In this document: positions 51,591 to 60,849 of the stretch, one piece after another
Layout of the letters: each line of letters starts with the position of its first letter
Numbering within the stretch: the first letter of the stretch is position 1
Assembly: GCF_900089585.1 (NCBI RefSeq)
Contig: NZ_FLRH01000004.1
Span: 179,001-243,000, forward strand
DNA: 64,000 nt
Source: Micromonospora sediminicola
GTDB taxonomy: Bacteria; Actinomycetota; Actinomycetes; Mycobacteriales; Micromonosporaceae
Direction: 5' to 3'
Program-made: the position numbers and the translations under genes
The notes under the pieces: model-generated
The model's input: the letters and a program-made list of their open reading frames with translations, nothing else
Databases searched by the model: none
Told to the model about the DNA's origin: nothing

Positions 51591-52787
51591 TCAGCGACGC
51601 GCCTCGGCGTGGTCCTCCCGACCCACGAACACCTCGCTGCGGGCCTCGCCGTCGTCGCTGCCGCCGAAGACGCGCGCGTCGTCGGGGGCCTCGGTGTCGG
51701 CCGTGCGGCGCACCGGGCGGCGCGGCTGCACCGACTGCCAGGGAAGCGGGCCGGTGGCGTCGCCCACCTCGGTGCGCAGCCGGGGCAGGGCGGTCGGGCG
51801 GTGGTCGCGTACCCAGGTCACCAGGTGCTCGCGGACCAGGCAGCGCAGGTCCCAGAGGCTGCCGGCGTCGGCGGCGCTGACCAGCGCCCGGACCTTCACC
51901 GTCCCGCCGGTGGCGTCGGTCACCTGGAGCACGCAGACCCGGCCGTCCCACAGCTCGGTGCCCTCGCAGAGCCGCCGCAGCTCCTCCCGCATGGCCTGCA
52001 CCGGAACGGCCCAGTCGAGGTCGAACTCGGCGGTGCCGAGCACCGCCGCCTCGGTGCGGGTCCAGTTCTGGAACGGCTTGCTGGTGAAGTAGGAGGTGGG
52101 CAGGATCAGCCGGCGGTCGTCCCAGATCTGCACCACCACGTAGCTGAGCGTCAGCTCCTCGATCCGGCCCCACTCCCCCTCGACCACCACCACGTCGTCG
52201 AGGCGGACCGCGTCGCTGAACGCGAGCTGCAGGCCGGCGAAGACGTTGCCGAGCAGGCTCTGCGCGGCCAGCGCGGCGACGACACCGACCACACCGGCGG
52301 AGGTCAGCACGCCCGCGCCGACACCGCGTACGGCCGGGAAGGTCATCAGCATCACGCCGACCGCGAGGATCACGATCACCGCGATGGTGAGCCGGCGTAG
52401 CAGCACCACCTGGGTGCGGACCCGCCGGGCGTGCCGGTTGTTCGGCACGTCCACCCGGAACCGGGCCAGCGCGGTGTCCTCGGCCACCACGAGCAGCGAG
52501 GCCACCAGCCAGGCGGTGGCCGCGATCATGGCCAGGACCAGGGTGTGCAGGACGAACTGCCGCCACGGGCTGCCCACCGCGTAGAGCGTGGAGAACCGGA
52601 CCGCGATCTGCACGGCGACCACTGTCGCGGCGACCTGGAACGAGCGGTGCGAGTGCTCGGTCAGCTCGGTCATCAGCAGCGACCGGCGGCCGAGCCGCCG
52701 GGTGACCCGGTGCACCACCTGGACCAGCACCAACGCGACCGCCGCCGCGGCGAGCGCGGCGGCGACGGTCACGAGATAACTCTGCAC
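51591..52787 (-). CDS. MscS-family mechanosensitive ion channel
   Basis: 398 residues from GTG 52787 after GGAGAGAG. Four or five membrane helices; the pore-lining helix region GVVGVVAALAAQSLLGNVFAGLQLAFS and the beta domain VRLDDVVVVEGEWGRIEELTLSYVVV-IWDDRRLILPTSYF (key: DDVVVVEGEWGRIEE, LILPTSYF) are the MscS hallmark. It releases solutes on hypo-osmotic shock. The last 60 residues are a charged cytosolic tail. Confidence 0.92.
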   Translation of the reverse strand: MQSYLVTVAAALAAAAVALVLVQVVHRVTRRLGRRSLLMTELTEHSHRSFQVAATVVAVQIAVRFSTLYAVGSPWRQFVLHTLVLAMIAATAWLVASLLVVAEDTALARFRVDVPNNRHARRVRTQVVLLRRLTIAVIVILAVGVMLMTFPAVRGVGAGVLTSAGVVGVVAALAAQSLLGNVFAGLQLAFSDAVRLDDVVVVEGEWGRIEELTLSYVVVQIWDDRRLILPTSYFTSKPFQNWTRTEAAVLGTAEFDLDWAVPVQAMREELRRLCEGTELWDGRVCVLQVTDATGGTVKVRALVSAADAGSLWDLRCLVREHLVTWVRDHRPTALPRLRTEVGDATGPLPWQSVQPRRPVRRTADTEAPDDARVFGGSDDGEARSEVFVGREDHAEARR

Positions 52788-52863
52788 GGATCTCTCTCCC
52801 TCCGCCCGGGCGGGAATCGGGCAAAGGCCCAATGGTGCCCGGCGGTCCGGATATCGACCAGGT

Positions 52864-53685
52864 TCAGACCTTGCGATACCGGGACTGGAAGAAGCAGTAG
52901 ACGCCGAACGCGGCGATGCCGAGCGCCATCAGCGCCAGCAGCCACGGCCCGTACGGCTGGTCGCGCAGCGTCCGCAGGGCGGCGTCGAGGCCGCGCGCCT
53001 TCTCCGGGTCGTACTTCACGGCGGCGACCACGATGAGCAGGCCGGCGATGGCGAAGACCGCGCCCCGGGCGGCGTAGCCGACCATGCCGAGGCGGCGGGT
53101 CAGCTGGCGGGTCTTCGGGCTCATCTCGCCGGTCTTGAGGTTGCGCTCGAACTTCTTCTTCAGGCCGTAGATCACCATGCCGATGCCGACCGCGGCGAGC
53201 ACCAGACCGGCCAGGCCGACCAGCCAGCGGCCGCCGTCGGAGGCCATCAGCTTCTCGGTGAGCTGCTGCTGCTGGTTGGAGGAGTTGGAGCTGGCGTCCT
53301 GCACGACCTTGATCGAGGTCCAGCCCAGCCAGACGAAGAGGATCACGCGGACGACCGAGGCGATCCGCTCGAAGGTCCGCTCCTTGCCGGTCCTGGACTG
53401 GTGCCCGACCAGCGCCTCGGAGGCCTGCCAGATCGCCATGGCGAAGAGGCCGATCGCGATCACGACCAGGAGGAACTTGCCGAGCGGCTGCTCGCCGAGG
53501 GTGCGCAGGGCACCGTTCTGGTTGCCCTCCTCGCCGGAGTTGCCGAAGGCGATCTGCAACGCCAACCAGCCGAAGAGGAGGTGCACGATCCCGTAGCCGA
53601 TGAAACCGGCGCGGGTCAACAGTTCGAGCCACCTGCTGTTCTTGGCCTGGGCGGCGGTGGCTCCGGCGTTCCGGGTGAGAGACAT
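52864..53685 (-). CDS. DUF1206 membrane protein (three repeats)
   Basis: 273 residues with six membrane helices in three two-helix repeats (about 25-95, 105-180, 205-268). Each repeat has a GYGI/ARG-type start and a GLA-rich second helix; LLTRAGFIGYGIVHLLFGWLA, VVRVILFVWLGW and MVGYAARGAVFAIAGLL show them. The loop at about 130-145 is rich in Ser, Asn and Gln. Function unknown; widespread in actinobacteria and related to stress-linked membrane proteins. Confidence 0.88.
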   Translation of the reverse strand: MSLTRNAGATAAQAKNSRWLELLTRAGFIGYGIVHLLFGWLALQIAFGNSGEEGNQNGALRTLGEQPLGKFLLVVIAIGLFAMAIWQASEALVGHQSRTGKERTFERIASVVRVILFVWLGWTSIKVVQDASSNSSNQQQQLTEKLMASDGGRWLVGLAGLVLAAVGIGMVIYGLKKKFERNLKTGEMSPKTRQLTRRLGMVGYAARGAVFAIAGLLIVVAAVKYDPEKARGLDAALRTLRDQPYGPWLLALMALGIAAFGVYCFFQSRYRKV

Positions 53686-53751
53686 GCGCCCTCAATCTCC
53701 CGGCGGGCGGTTTTCCAAACGTGGCCGCCCGCCGGCGCAGGCCGATAGCGA

Positions 53752-54117
53752 TCAGCCGTTGGGGTTGCGCGCGACCCGCAGCACGACGTTCTGGTCGGTG
53801 ACGCTGTCCAGGCTGACCTGGAAGCCGCCGACCTCGGTGGCCTGCTGGCCGGTGGTGAGCGAGAGCTGCTCACCGGCCACCTCGACGGTGACCTGGTCGT
53901 CCTGGGTGCCGATGAGCTTGGCCTCGACGCCGAGGATGGTGGCGCTGGCGTCCACGCCCCGGTCGAAGGTGATGGTGCAGGCGTCCAGGCCGCAGTCGGT
54001 GTCGGCGCCGTTCGAGCTGCAACCGGCGAGCAGCGCGGCGCCGAGGGCGAGACCGGCGAGCATCCCGGCGGCGCGTCGGGCGGGGGTCAGGGCGGAAGTG
54101 GCGCGTCGGTTCGTCAC
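53752..54117 (-). CDS. Small lipoprotein
   Basis: 121 residues from GTG 54117. Signal with RR, hydrophobic GMLAGLALGAALLAGC lipobox and Cys near residue 33, so it is membrane-anchored outside. The mature part is about 88 residues: two Cys (DCGLDACTITF) that can form a disulfide, then short beta strands. Family not recognised with certainty; the pattern appears in other actinomycete lipoproteins. Divergent from the cysteine-desulfurase-like gene, with starts 60 bases apart. Confidence 0.75.
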   Translation of the reverse strand: MTNRRATSALTPARRAAGMLAGLALGAALLAGCSSNGADTDCGLDACTITFDRGVDASATILGVEAKLIGTQDDQVTVEVAGEQLSLTTGQQATEVGGFQVSLDSVTDQNVVLRVARNPNG

Positions 54118-54176
54118 CTCCCCAAGGGTACGTGGCTCCCACCACCACCCGGTCGGGTGCGCGCTAGGGTGCCCGA

Positions 54177-55403
54177 ATGGCATTCGACGTGGCCCGGGTG
54201 CGGGGGCTCTACCCCGCGCTGGGCGAGGGGTTCGTCCACTTCGACGGCGCCGGCGGCACCCAGACCGCCGCCCCGGTGATCGAGGCGGTGGCCGACGCCA
54301 TGCGCGCCGCGACGGGCAACCGGAGCACCGCGTTCGCCCCCGGCCGACGCGCGCTGGACCTGGTCGCCGGGGCCCGGGCCGCGGTCGCCGACATGCTCGG
54401 GGCGGACCCGTCGGGGGTGGTGCTCGGGCCGAGCGCCACCGCGCTGACGTACACGTTGGCCCGGACGCTGGGCGCGGCCTGGCGGCCGGGCGACGAGGTG
54501 GTGGTCTCCCGGCTCGACCACGACGCCAACGTCCGCCCGTGGGTGCAGGCCGCCGAGGCGGCCGGCGCGACGGTGCGCTGGGCCGAGTTCGACCGGACCA
54601 CCGCCGAACTGCCCGCCGGCCAGTACGCCGACCTGGTCACCGAGCGCACCCGGCTGGTGGCGGTGACCGCCGGCAGCAACGCGACCGGCACCGCGCCGGA
54701 CGTGGCGACGATCGCCAAGACCGCGCACGCGGCCGGCGCGCTGGTCTGCGTGGACGGGGTGCACTCGGTCCCCCACGGTCCCACCGACCTGTCCTCGCTC
54801 GGCGCGGACTTCCTGGTCACCAGCGCGTACAAGTGGTCCGGGCCGCACCTGGCGGCGATGGTCGCCGACCCGGCCCGCTGGGAGTCGTTGCGCCCGGCGA
54901 AGCTGATCCCGTCGGCCGACGCGGTCCCCGACCGGTTCGAGTACGGCACGCCCAGCTTCCCGCTGCTGGCCGGCGTGACCGCCGCGGTGGACCACCTGGC
55001 GTCGCTCGACCCGGCCGCCGGCGGTGACCGGCGGGAGCGGGTACGCGCCGGCCTCGCCGCCGCCCAGGCGCACGAGGAGGCGGTCTTCGACCGGCTGCTC
55101 GCCGGGCTGACCGCGCGCCCCTTCGTGACCGTGTACGGCGCGCCGGCCCGCCGCTGTCCCACGGTGTCGTTCCGGGTGGCCGGGTGGACGCCGGCGCGGA
55201 CCGCGGCGGCGTTGGGCGGGGCCGGGCTCTGCCTGTCCTCCGGCGACTACTACGCCTACGAGTACTTCCAGGCCATGGGCCTGCGCGACACCGGCGGCGC
55301 GGTGCGGGCCAGCGTCTACCACTACAACACGGTCGACGAGGTGGACCGGCTGCTGGCCGAACTGGACCGGCTGGCCGAGACCGAGGGGACAATGGTCCGG
55401 TGA
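54177..55403 (+). CDS. Cysteine-desulfurase-like class-V aminotransferase
   Basis: 408 residues. PLP enzyme: VHFDGAGGTQ at the N-terminus, VVSRLDHDANVRPW, VDGVHSVPHGPTDL and the PLP Lys in VTSAYKWSGPHL. These features fit the TIGR01976 cysteine-desulfurase-like group, whose in vivo role is not settled. It is not part of a suf or isc operon. The stop overlaps the start of a small acetyltransferase gene. Confidence 0.9.
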   Translation: MAFDVARVRGLYPALGEGFVHFDGAGGTQTAAPVIEAVADAMRAATGNRSTAFAPGRRALDLVAGARAAVADMLGADPSGVVLGPSATALTYTLARTLGAAWRPGDEVVVSRLDHDANVRPWVQAAEAAGATVRWAEFDRTTAELPAGQYADLVTERTRLVAVTAGSNATGTAPDVATIAKTAHAAGALVCVDGVHSVPHGPTDLSSLGADFLVTSAYKWSGPHLAAMVADPARWESLRPAKLIPSADAVPDRFEYGTPSFPLLAGVTAAVDHLASLDPAAGGDRRERVRAGLAAAQAHEEAVFDRLLAGLTARPFVTVYGAPARRCPTVSFRVAGWTPARTAAALGGAGLCLSSGDYYAYEYFQAMGLRDTGGAVRASVYHYNTVDEVDRLLAELDRLAETEGTMVR

Positions 55404-55687
55404 GCTACCTGGTCGAGGAGAACGCCGCCAAGCACCGCTTCGAGATCCTGGTCGACGACGCGCTGGCCGGGTTCACGGCCTACCTGCCCCGGGGAGAGGT
55501 GCTGGTCTTCACGCACACCGAGGTCGACGACCGCTACCAGGGGCAGGGCGTGGGCGCGGCGCTGATCAAGGGCACGCTGGACCAGGTCCGGGCCCGGGGC
55601 GGCCGGGTGGTGCCCCGGTGCCCGTTCATGGCCGCGTTCATCGAACGTCACCCCGACTACGCCGACCTGGTCGTCGACGCGCCCTGA
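55400..55687 (+). CDS. Small GNAT-like acetyltransferase (Yjdj type)
   Basis: 95 residues, GTG overlapping the upstream stop as GTGA. The compact GNAT fold of the YjdJ/GCN5-like group: FEILVDDALAGFTAYLPR, VFTHTEVDDRYQGQGVGAALI with the acetyl-CoA loop QGQGVGAA, and VVPRCPFMAAFIERHPDYADL, the typical C-terminus with a conserved Cys and HP.Y. Coupled to the aminotransferase gene. Confidence 0.92.
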   Translation: MSYLVEENAAKHRFEILVDDALAGFTAYLPRGEVLVFTHTEVDDRYQGQGVGAALIKGTLDQVRARGGRVVPRCPFMAAFIERHPDYADLVVDAP

Positions 55688-55689
55688 GA

Positions 55690-55730
55690 CCCGGCCCGAC
55701 CGGGGGACCTCCCCGCCCGGTCGGGCCGGG
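55690..55730. terminator. Bidirectional terminator
   Basis: CCCGGCCCGACCGGG (55690-55704) pairs exactly with CCCGGTCGGGCCGGG (55716-55730), between the convergent acetyltransferase and glycosidase genes. Confidence 0.85.
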
Positions 55731-55733
55731 GGT

Positions 55734-57233
55734 TCAGCGAGCGCCGGCCAGCAGCTCGGCGGCGGCCCGGGCCGCCGCCGCGGTGGCGCCGTGGGTGGCG
55801 AGGTGCACCGCGCCGGTGACCAGCTCGGGCACGCCCAGCTCGACCACCACCGCGTCCGGGCGGGCGGTCAGGGCCCGGTCGACCGCGTCCCGCATCCAGT
55901 CGTGCCGGTGCAGGTCGCGCACGACCAGCACCAGTGGACGGCCGGCCGGTCCGGCGGCCGGGTCGGCGGGGAGCGCGTCGGCGGCGTACCGGGCGGTGGT
56001 GGTGCCGGGCGCGAGACGGGTCAGGGGCCCGGCGATGCCCCAGGGCGTCTCCTCGCCGATGGCGATGTTGCGCGGCGGCGCGAACTCCACCACGTGCGCC
56101 GGCCCGGCCAGCGGCAGCAGCCCGGGATCGCCGCTGACCCGCACCGCCCGGCGGGCGGCGGCCAGCCCGACCGGCGAGTCGCCGCGCCACGGCGGGCCGG
56201 CGACCCGCTGGGCCCGGGCGGCGACGCTCCAGGCGGCCAGCTGACCGACCCGCTTCGCGGCCTCGGCCAGGCGCTCCTCCGGCAGCTCGCCGCTGACCAC
56301 GGCGGCGACGATCGCGTCGCGCAGCTCGCGGGCGTCGGCCTCGGTGGCCCGCTCCCCGCCCACGCAGATCGCGTCCGCCCCGGCGGCCAGCGCGCGCACC
56401 GCGGCGCCGGCGAAGCCGTACCGGTCGGAGACCGCCCGCATCTCCACCGCGTCGGTCACCACCACGCCACCGAAGCCCAGCTCCTCGCGGAGCAGGCCGC
56501 TCAGGATGCGGGTGCTCAGGGTGGCCGGTAGCTCCGGGTCCAGCGCGGGCACCAGCAGGTGGCCGGTCATCACCGCCTGCACGCCGGCCGCCACCGCGGC
56601 CCGGAACGGGGCCAGCTCGACCGCGTCGAGCCGGGCCCGGTCGCCGCCGATGCGGGGCAGGTCGTGGTGCGAGTCGACCCGGGTGTCGCCGTGCCCGGGG
56701 AAGTGCTTGGCGCAGGCGGCGACGCCGCCGGCCTGCAGGCCGCGGACCCAGGCCGCGGTGTGGCGGGCGACCAGGTCCGGGTCGGCGCCGAACGAGCGCA
56801 CCCCGATGACCGGGTTGGCCGGGTTGGAGTTGACGTCGGCGTCCGGGGCGTAGTCGAGCGTGACGCCGACCGCGGCCAGCTCGACGCCGAGGTCGCGGGC
56901 GACCTCCTCGGTCAGCGCCGGGTCGTCGACCGCTCCGAGGGCGAAGTTGCCGGGCCGGGAGCTGCCCCGGGCCGACTCGATCCGGGTGACGTCGCCGGCC
57001 TCCTCGTCGATCGCCACGATCACGTCGGGCCGCTCCGCCCGCAGGTTCGCCGTCAGCGTGGCCACCTGCTCGTGGTCGACGACGTTACGGGCGAACAGGA
57101 CCACCGAACCGAGCCCCTCGCCGAGCCAGCGGCAGACCCACGGCGGCGGCGTGGTGCCGACGAAGCCGGGTTGCAGGACGGCGGCGGCGAGCGCCGCCAG
57201 GTCTCCGGTCGATCCCACGGTCCGCTCGCTCAT
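55734..57233 (-). CDS. Glycoside hydrolase family 3 (beta-N-acetylhexosaminidase-like)
   Basis: 499 residues from ATG 57233; ATG 57290 is an alternative start. NagZ-type features: LEGLGSVVLFARNV-like GLGSVVLFARNV, the loop KHFPGHGDTRVDSHHDLP that holds the catalytic His of NagZ-like enzymes, and the nucleophile Asp in GVVVTDAVEMRAV. No signal peptide is clear, so it likely acts in the cytosol on cell-wall-derived N-acetylglucosaminides. The C-terminal 150 residues form the second GH3 domain. The gap upstream is AT-rich and shared with a divergent small gene. Confidence 0.9.
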   Translation of the reverse strand: MSERTVGSTGDLAALAAAVLQPGFVGTTPPPWVCRWLGEGLGSVVLFARNVVDHEQVATLTANLRAERPDVIVAIDEEAGDVTRIESARGSSRPGNFALGAVDDPALTEEVARDLGVELAAVGVTLDYAPDADVNSNPANPVIGVRSFGADPDLVARHTAAWVRGLQAGGVAACAKHFPGHGDTRVDSHHDLPRIGGDRARLDAVELAPFRAAVAAGVQAVMTGHLLVPALDPELPATLSTRILSGLLREELGFGGVVVTDAVEMRAVSDRYGFAGAAVRALAAGADAICVGGERATEADARELRDAIVAAVVSGELPEERLAEAAKRVGQLAAWSVAARAQRVAGPPWRGDSPVGLAAARRAVRVSGDPGLLPLAGPAHVVEFAPPRNIAIGEETPWGIAGPLTRLAPGTTTARYAADALPADPAAGPAGRPLVLVVRDLHRHDWMRDAVDRALTARPDAVVVELGVPELVTGAVHLATHGATAAAARAAAELLAGAR

Positions 57234-57336
57234 GCGCTGTCGTACCCCCGTCTCCCCCACGGACCCGCCGGGGCCGGCGGGTGCTGTCATGGTCACACCG
57301 CGCAGCGAAATAGTCAACAATCCTTACTGTTAGGCG

Positions 57337-57495
57337 GTGGCGATCGACGGACACCCGTGGGAGAGTGCGTCCATGCCCGCCCTGCCGCTCGCCGACGCCA
57401 CCAGCGCGGCGGACATCCCCGGCGTACGCCTGCTCGGCCTGGTGGTCGGCGCCCTGTTCCTGCTGATCGCGATCCGGGCCATGTTCCGCCGCTGA
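57337..57495 (+). CDS. Small single-pass membrane protein
   Basis: 52 residues from GTG 57337, or 40 from ATG 57373. The C-terminal part GVRLLGLVVGALFLLIAIRA is a membrane helix ending in FRR, after a short polar start (ADATSAADIP). TACTGT, 6-7 bases before the GTG, could be a -10 box of a leaderless message. It lies between the divergent glycosidase and the F420-dependent enzyme gene. No family recognised; too short for usual gene finders. Confidence 0.5.
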   Translation: MAIDGHPWESASMPALPLADATSAADIPGVRLLGLVVGALFLLIAIRAMFRR

Positions 57496-57563
57496 CCCCA
57501 CCGGGTTGGACGCCCCGCGCGGGGGTAGGGCTTGCGGTGTCCGGACCCGGCGGAGGGGGCACC

Positions 57564-58514
57564 ATGAAGATCGGCTATTTCCTGTCCAGCGAGGAGTACA
57601 CACCGGCGGAGCTGCTGGCCCAGGCGCGCGGCGCCGAGCAGGCCGGCTTCGAGGCACTGTGGATCTCCGACCACTACCACCCGTGGGTCGACGCGCAGGG
57701 GCAGAGCCCGTTCGTCTGGTCCACCATCGGCGCGCTCAGCCAGGTCTGCCGGCTGCCCGTGACCACCGCGGTCACCTGCCCCACCGTGCGGATCCACCCC
57801 GCGGTGATCGCCCAGGCGGCGGCCACCAGCGCGGTGCTGCACGAGGGGCGGTTCGTGCTCGGCGTGGGCACCGGGGAGGCGCTCAACGAGCACATCTTCG
57901 GCGACGCCTGGCCGCAGGCCGACGTCCGGCTGGCGATGCTGGAGGAGGCGGTCGAGGTGATCCGCGAGCTGTGGCGCGGCGACTTCGTCAACCACCACGG
58001 CCGGCACTACACGGTCGAGCACGCCCGGATCTACACCCGGCCCGAGACGCCCCCGTCGATCTACGTGTCCGGCTTCGGTCCGAAGTCGATCGAGCTGGCC
58101 GCCCGGATCGGCGACGGCTACGTCAGCACCATGCCCGACGCCGACATGGTCCGCCGGTTCCGCGAGGCCGGCGGCGGCGACAAGCCGTGCCAGGCCGGCT
58201 TCAAGGCCGCCTACGCCGACACCGTCGACGAGGGCGCGCGGATCGCGTACGAGCGTTGGCCGAACGCGGGCGTGCCCGGCGAGCTGTCCCAGGTGCTCCC
58301 CTCGCCGCGCCACTTCGAGCAGGCCGCGCAGCTGGTCCGGCCGGAGCAGGTGCGTGAGGCGTTCGTCTGCGGGCGGGACGCCGACGCCCACCTGGAGATG
58401 ATCGACCGCTACGCCAAGGCCGGGTACGACGAGGTCTACGTGGCCAACACCGGCCCGCACTGGCAGGGGTTGTTCGACCTCTACCAGCGCGAGGTCCTGC
58501 CCCGGCTGCGTTGA
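57564..58514 (+). CDS. F420-dependent LLM-class oxidoreductase (TIGR03557-like)
   Basis: 316 residues from ATG 57564 with ribosome site GGAGGGG. Luciferase-like TIM barrel: IGYFLSSEEYTPAELLAQA, LWISDHYHPW, GRFVLGVGTGEALNEHI and ELWRGDFVNHHG match the group near F420-dependent glucose-6-phosphate dehydrogenase. It transfers hydride to or from cofactor F420, which actinomycetes make. Substrate unknown. The open frame upstream is an artefact. Confidence 0.93.
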   Translation: MKIGYFLSSEEYTPAELLAQARGAEQAGFEALWISDHYHPWVDAQGQSPFVWSTIGALSQVCRLPVTTAVTCPTVRIHPAVIAQAAATSAVLHEGRFVLGVGTGEALNEHIFGDAWPQADVRLAMLEEAVEVIRELWRGDFVNHHGRHYTVEHARIYTRPETPPSIYVSGFGPKSIELAARIGDGYVSTMPDADMVRRFREAGGGDKPCQAGFKAAYADTVDEGARIAYERWPNAGVPGELSQVLPSPRHFEQAAQLVRPEQVREAFVCGRDADAHLEMIDRYAKAGYDEVYVANTGPHWQGLFDLYQREVLPRLR

Positions 58515-58563
58515 TCGCGGCGCCGGTTTCGGGTCCGGACGCCGGGGGTAGCTGAGGCGCTTG

Positions 58564-60195
58564 ATGAAACTGACCACGCACTCCACCAGCCTGCGCCGGG
58601 CGGCGAGGAACCTGTTCGGCTGGACCGCGCTGCGGCCCAACCAGCTGGCCGCCATGCGCGCCGTGATGAAGCGCCGTGACGCCCTGGTGGTGCTGCCCAC
58701 CGGCGCCGGCAAGTCGGCGATCTACCAGATCCCGGCCAGCCTGATCCCCGGCCCGACAGTGGTCATCTCGCCGCTGCTCGCGCTCCAGCAGGACCAGATC
58801 GCCGCGCTCAACGAGCGGCAGCGCCCGGAGCTGCGCGCGGTGCGGATCAGCTCCGACGAGAGCGCGACCCAGCAGGCGCAGGCGATCGAGGAGATCCGGG
58901 CCGGGCGGGCCGAGTTCCTCTTCATCACGCCCGAGGCGCTGAGCAACCCGGACCGGCTCGCCGAGGTCCGCTCGCTCGGGCCGGCCCTGGTCGCGATCGA
59001 CGAGGCGCACTGCATCTCGGCCTGGGGCCACGACTTCCGGCCGGACTACCTGGCGCTCGGCCACCTGATCGACGGCCTGGGCCGACCGCCGGTGGTGGCG
59101 CTGACCGCCACCGCCTCCCCGCCGGTCCGCGACGACATCATCGCCCGGCTGCGGCTGCGCGAGCCCGAGGTGGTGGTCTCCGGGCTGGACCGGCCCAACC
59201 TGTTCCTCGAGGTGGCCTACTGCCCCACCGACGACTACCGGTGGCGGCGGCTGGTCGCGCTGCTGCGCGACGACGAGCGGCCCGGGATCATCTACGTGCC
59301 GACCCGGCGGGCGGCCGAGGAGCTGGCCGGACGGCTGACCGACGCCGGTTTCCCGGCCGAGTTCTACCACGGCGGCATGCCCACCGCCGCACGCCACGAA
59401 CTGCACGAGGCGTTCCTCGCCGACCGGGTGCCGATCATGGTGGCGACCTCGGCGTTCGGCATGGGCATCGACAAGCCGAACATCGCCTGGGTGGTGCACA
59501 TGGCGCTGCCCGACTCGCCGGACAGCTACTTCCAGGAGATCGGCCGGGCCGGCCGGGACGGCTCGCCGTCGCGGGTCCTGCTGCTCTGGCGCGCCGAGGA
59601 CGTCGGACTCCAGCGCTACTTCAGCGGCGGGCTGCCGGACGAGAAGGAACTGTGCGAGTTGGCCGCGGTGCTGCGGAGCAAGCCCCGCACCCGCAAGGAG
59701 CTGCGCGAGCTGACCGGGCTCGGCCCGCGCAAGCTCGGCCAGTACCTGTCCCTGCTGGAGCAGATCGGCGCCGCCGAACCGCGCGCCAAGCAGCGCGTCG
59801 GCGCCCCCCGGTACGCCCCGGACGCCGCCGAGTCCGGTCGGGCCGCGCTGGCCGAGGCCGAGCGGCAGCAGACCGTGACCCGGTCGCGGACCGACATGAT
59901 GCGCGCCTTCGCCGAGACCACCGGCTGCCGGGGGCAGGTGCTGCTGGCCTACTTCGGCGAGCAGATGACCGAGGTCTGCGCCCACTGCGACAACTGCCAC
60001 GCCGGCACCAGTGTGGCCAACGACGGCGCGGTCGGCCCGTTCCCGGTGCACAGCCAGGTGCGCCACCCGGAGTGGGGATCCGGACTGGTGCTCAACTACG
60101 AGGACGACCGGATGACGGTGCTCTTCGACGAGGTGGGCTACAAGACGCTGTCCGTGCGCGTGGTGTCCGAACAGGGCCTGCTGGAGCTGGACTAG
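58564..60195 (+). CDS. recQ: RecQ-family DNA helicase with DUF3553 tail
   Basis: 543 residues. Walker A LPTGAGKSAIYQIPA, DEAH box AIDEAHCISAWGHDFRPDYL, motif III ALTATASP, and GMGIDKPNIAWVVHM and QEIGRAGRDG in the second RecA lobe. The RecQ zinc cluster follows (Cys in GCRGQVLLAYF and CAHCDNC). HRDC is missing; the C-terminus is a short DUF3553 beta domain (VRHPEWGSGLVLNYEDDRM). ATG 58564 is preferred over TTG 58561. It unwinds recombination and repair intermediates 3' to 5'. Confidence 0.93.
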   Translation: MKLTTHSTSLRRAARNLFGWTALRPNQLAAMRAVMKRRDALVVLPTGAGKSAIYQIPASLIPGPTVVISPLLALQQDQIAALNERQRPELRAVRISSDESATQQAQAIEEIRAGRAEFLFITPEALSNPDRLAEVRSLGPALVAIDEAHCISAWGHDFRPDYLALGHLIDGLGRPPVVALTATASPPVRDDIIARLRLREPEVVVSGLDRPNLFLEVAYCPTDDYRWRRLVALLRDDERPGIIYVPTRRAAEELAGRLTDAGFPAEFYHGGMPTAARHELHEAFLADRVPIMVATSAFGMGIDKPNIAWVVHMALPDSPDSYFQEIGRAGRDGSPSRVLLLWRAEDVGLQRYFSGGLPDEKELCELAAVLRSKPRTRKELRELTGLGPRKLGQYLSLLEQIGAAEPRAKQRVGAPRYAPDAAESGRAALAEAERQQTVTRSRTDMMRAFAETTGCRGQVLLAYFGEQMTEVCAHCDNCHAGTSVANDGAVGPFPVHSQVRHPEWGSGLVLNYEDDRMTVLFDEVGYKTLSVRVVSEQGLLELD

Positions 60196-60256
60196 CCTGA
60201 CCCGGGCACCGCGTGGTGCCCGTGACAACGACGACCATGGCGAAAGGGGCCTGATC

Positions 60257-60760
60257 GTGATCGAGCAGCCGGCGTACACCCGGTTCGGTGTCTCCGACGA
60301 GGAGTGGGGGCTGCTGGTCGGTCTGCCGCAGGCGGTGCTCACCGCGGCCGCCGCGGCGGAGTCCGACGGCACCCGGCGCACCATGGCGGAGAACGCCGCC
60401 GGGTTGGAGACCATCGCCGCGGGGCGCGAGTCGGCGAGCCCGCTGGTGGCCGCCGTGGCCGGCGAGGTCGTCTCGCGGGTGGGCGACCCGGAGACCGGCG
60501 CGGAGCTGCCGGTCATCACGCCGGACGACCCGAAGGCCATGATCGAGGACGTGCTCGCCCGGGCCGGCCAGGCGTCCGCCCTGCTCGCCGGCCGGGTGGA
60601 CGAGGGGCAGGCCGGCGCCTACCGGCACTGGCTGGTGGAGATCGCCGAGCAGGTGGTGGGCGCCGCCTCCACCGGCGGGATCCTGGGGATCGGCGGCGAC
60701 GTGGTCAGCGACTCCGAGCGCCGGTTCCGGGACCGGCTGTCGCACGTGCTCAACGACTGA
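60257..60760 (+). CDS. Conserved hypothetical protein
   Basis: 167 residues, GTG start with AAAGGGG. Family not recognised. Mostly helical and acidic, no signal peptide. It opens EQPAYTRFGVSDEEWGLLVGLPQAVLTAAAAAESDG, has LLAGRVDEGQAGAYRHWLVEIAEQV, and a Gly-rich stretch GILGIGGDVVSD with acidic residues near the C-terminus. It follows recQ after 61 bases on the same strand; cotranscription is possible. Confidence 0.75.
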   Translation: MIEQPAYTRFGVSDEEWGLLVGLPQAVLTAAAAAESDGTRRTMAENAAGLETIAAGRESASPLVAAVAGEVVSRVGDPETGAELPVITPDDPKAMIEDVLARAGQASALLAGRVDEGQAGAYRHWLVEIAEQVVGAASTGGILGIGGDVVSDSERRFRDRLSHVLND

Positions 60761-60849
60761 GTGACGGAGGTCACGCCCCGCGGTTGCCGCCTTGCCCGGC
60801 CCGCGGGGCGTCGTGCTTCATGAGATACGACGAACCCCGGGGGTCGCTC

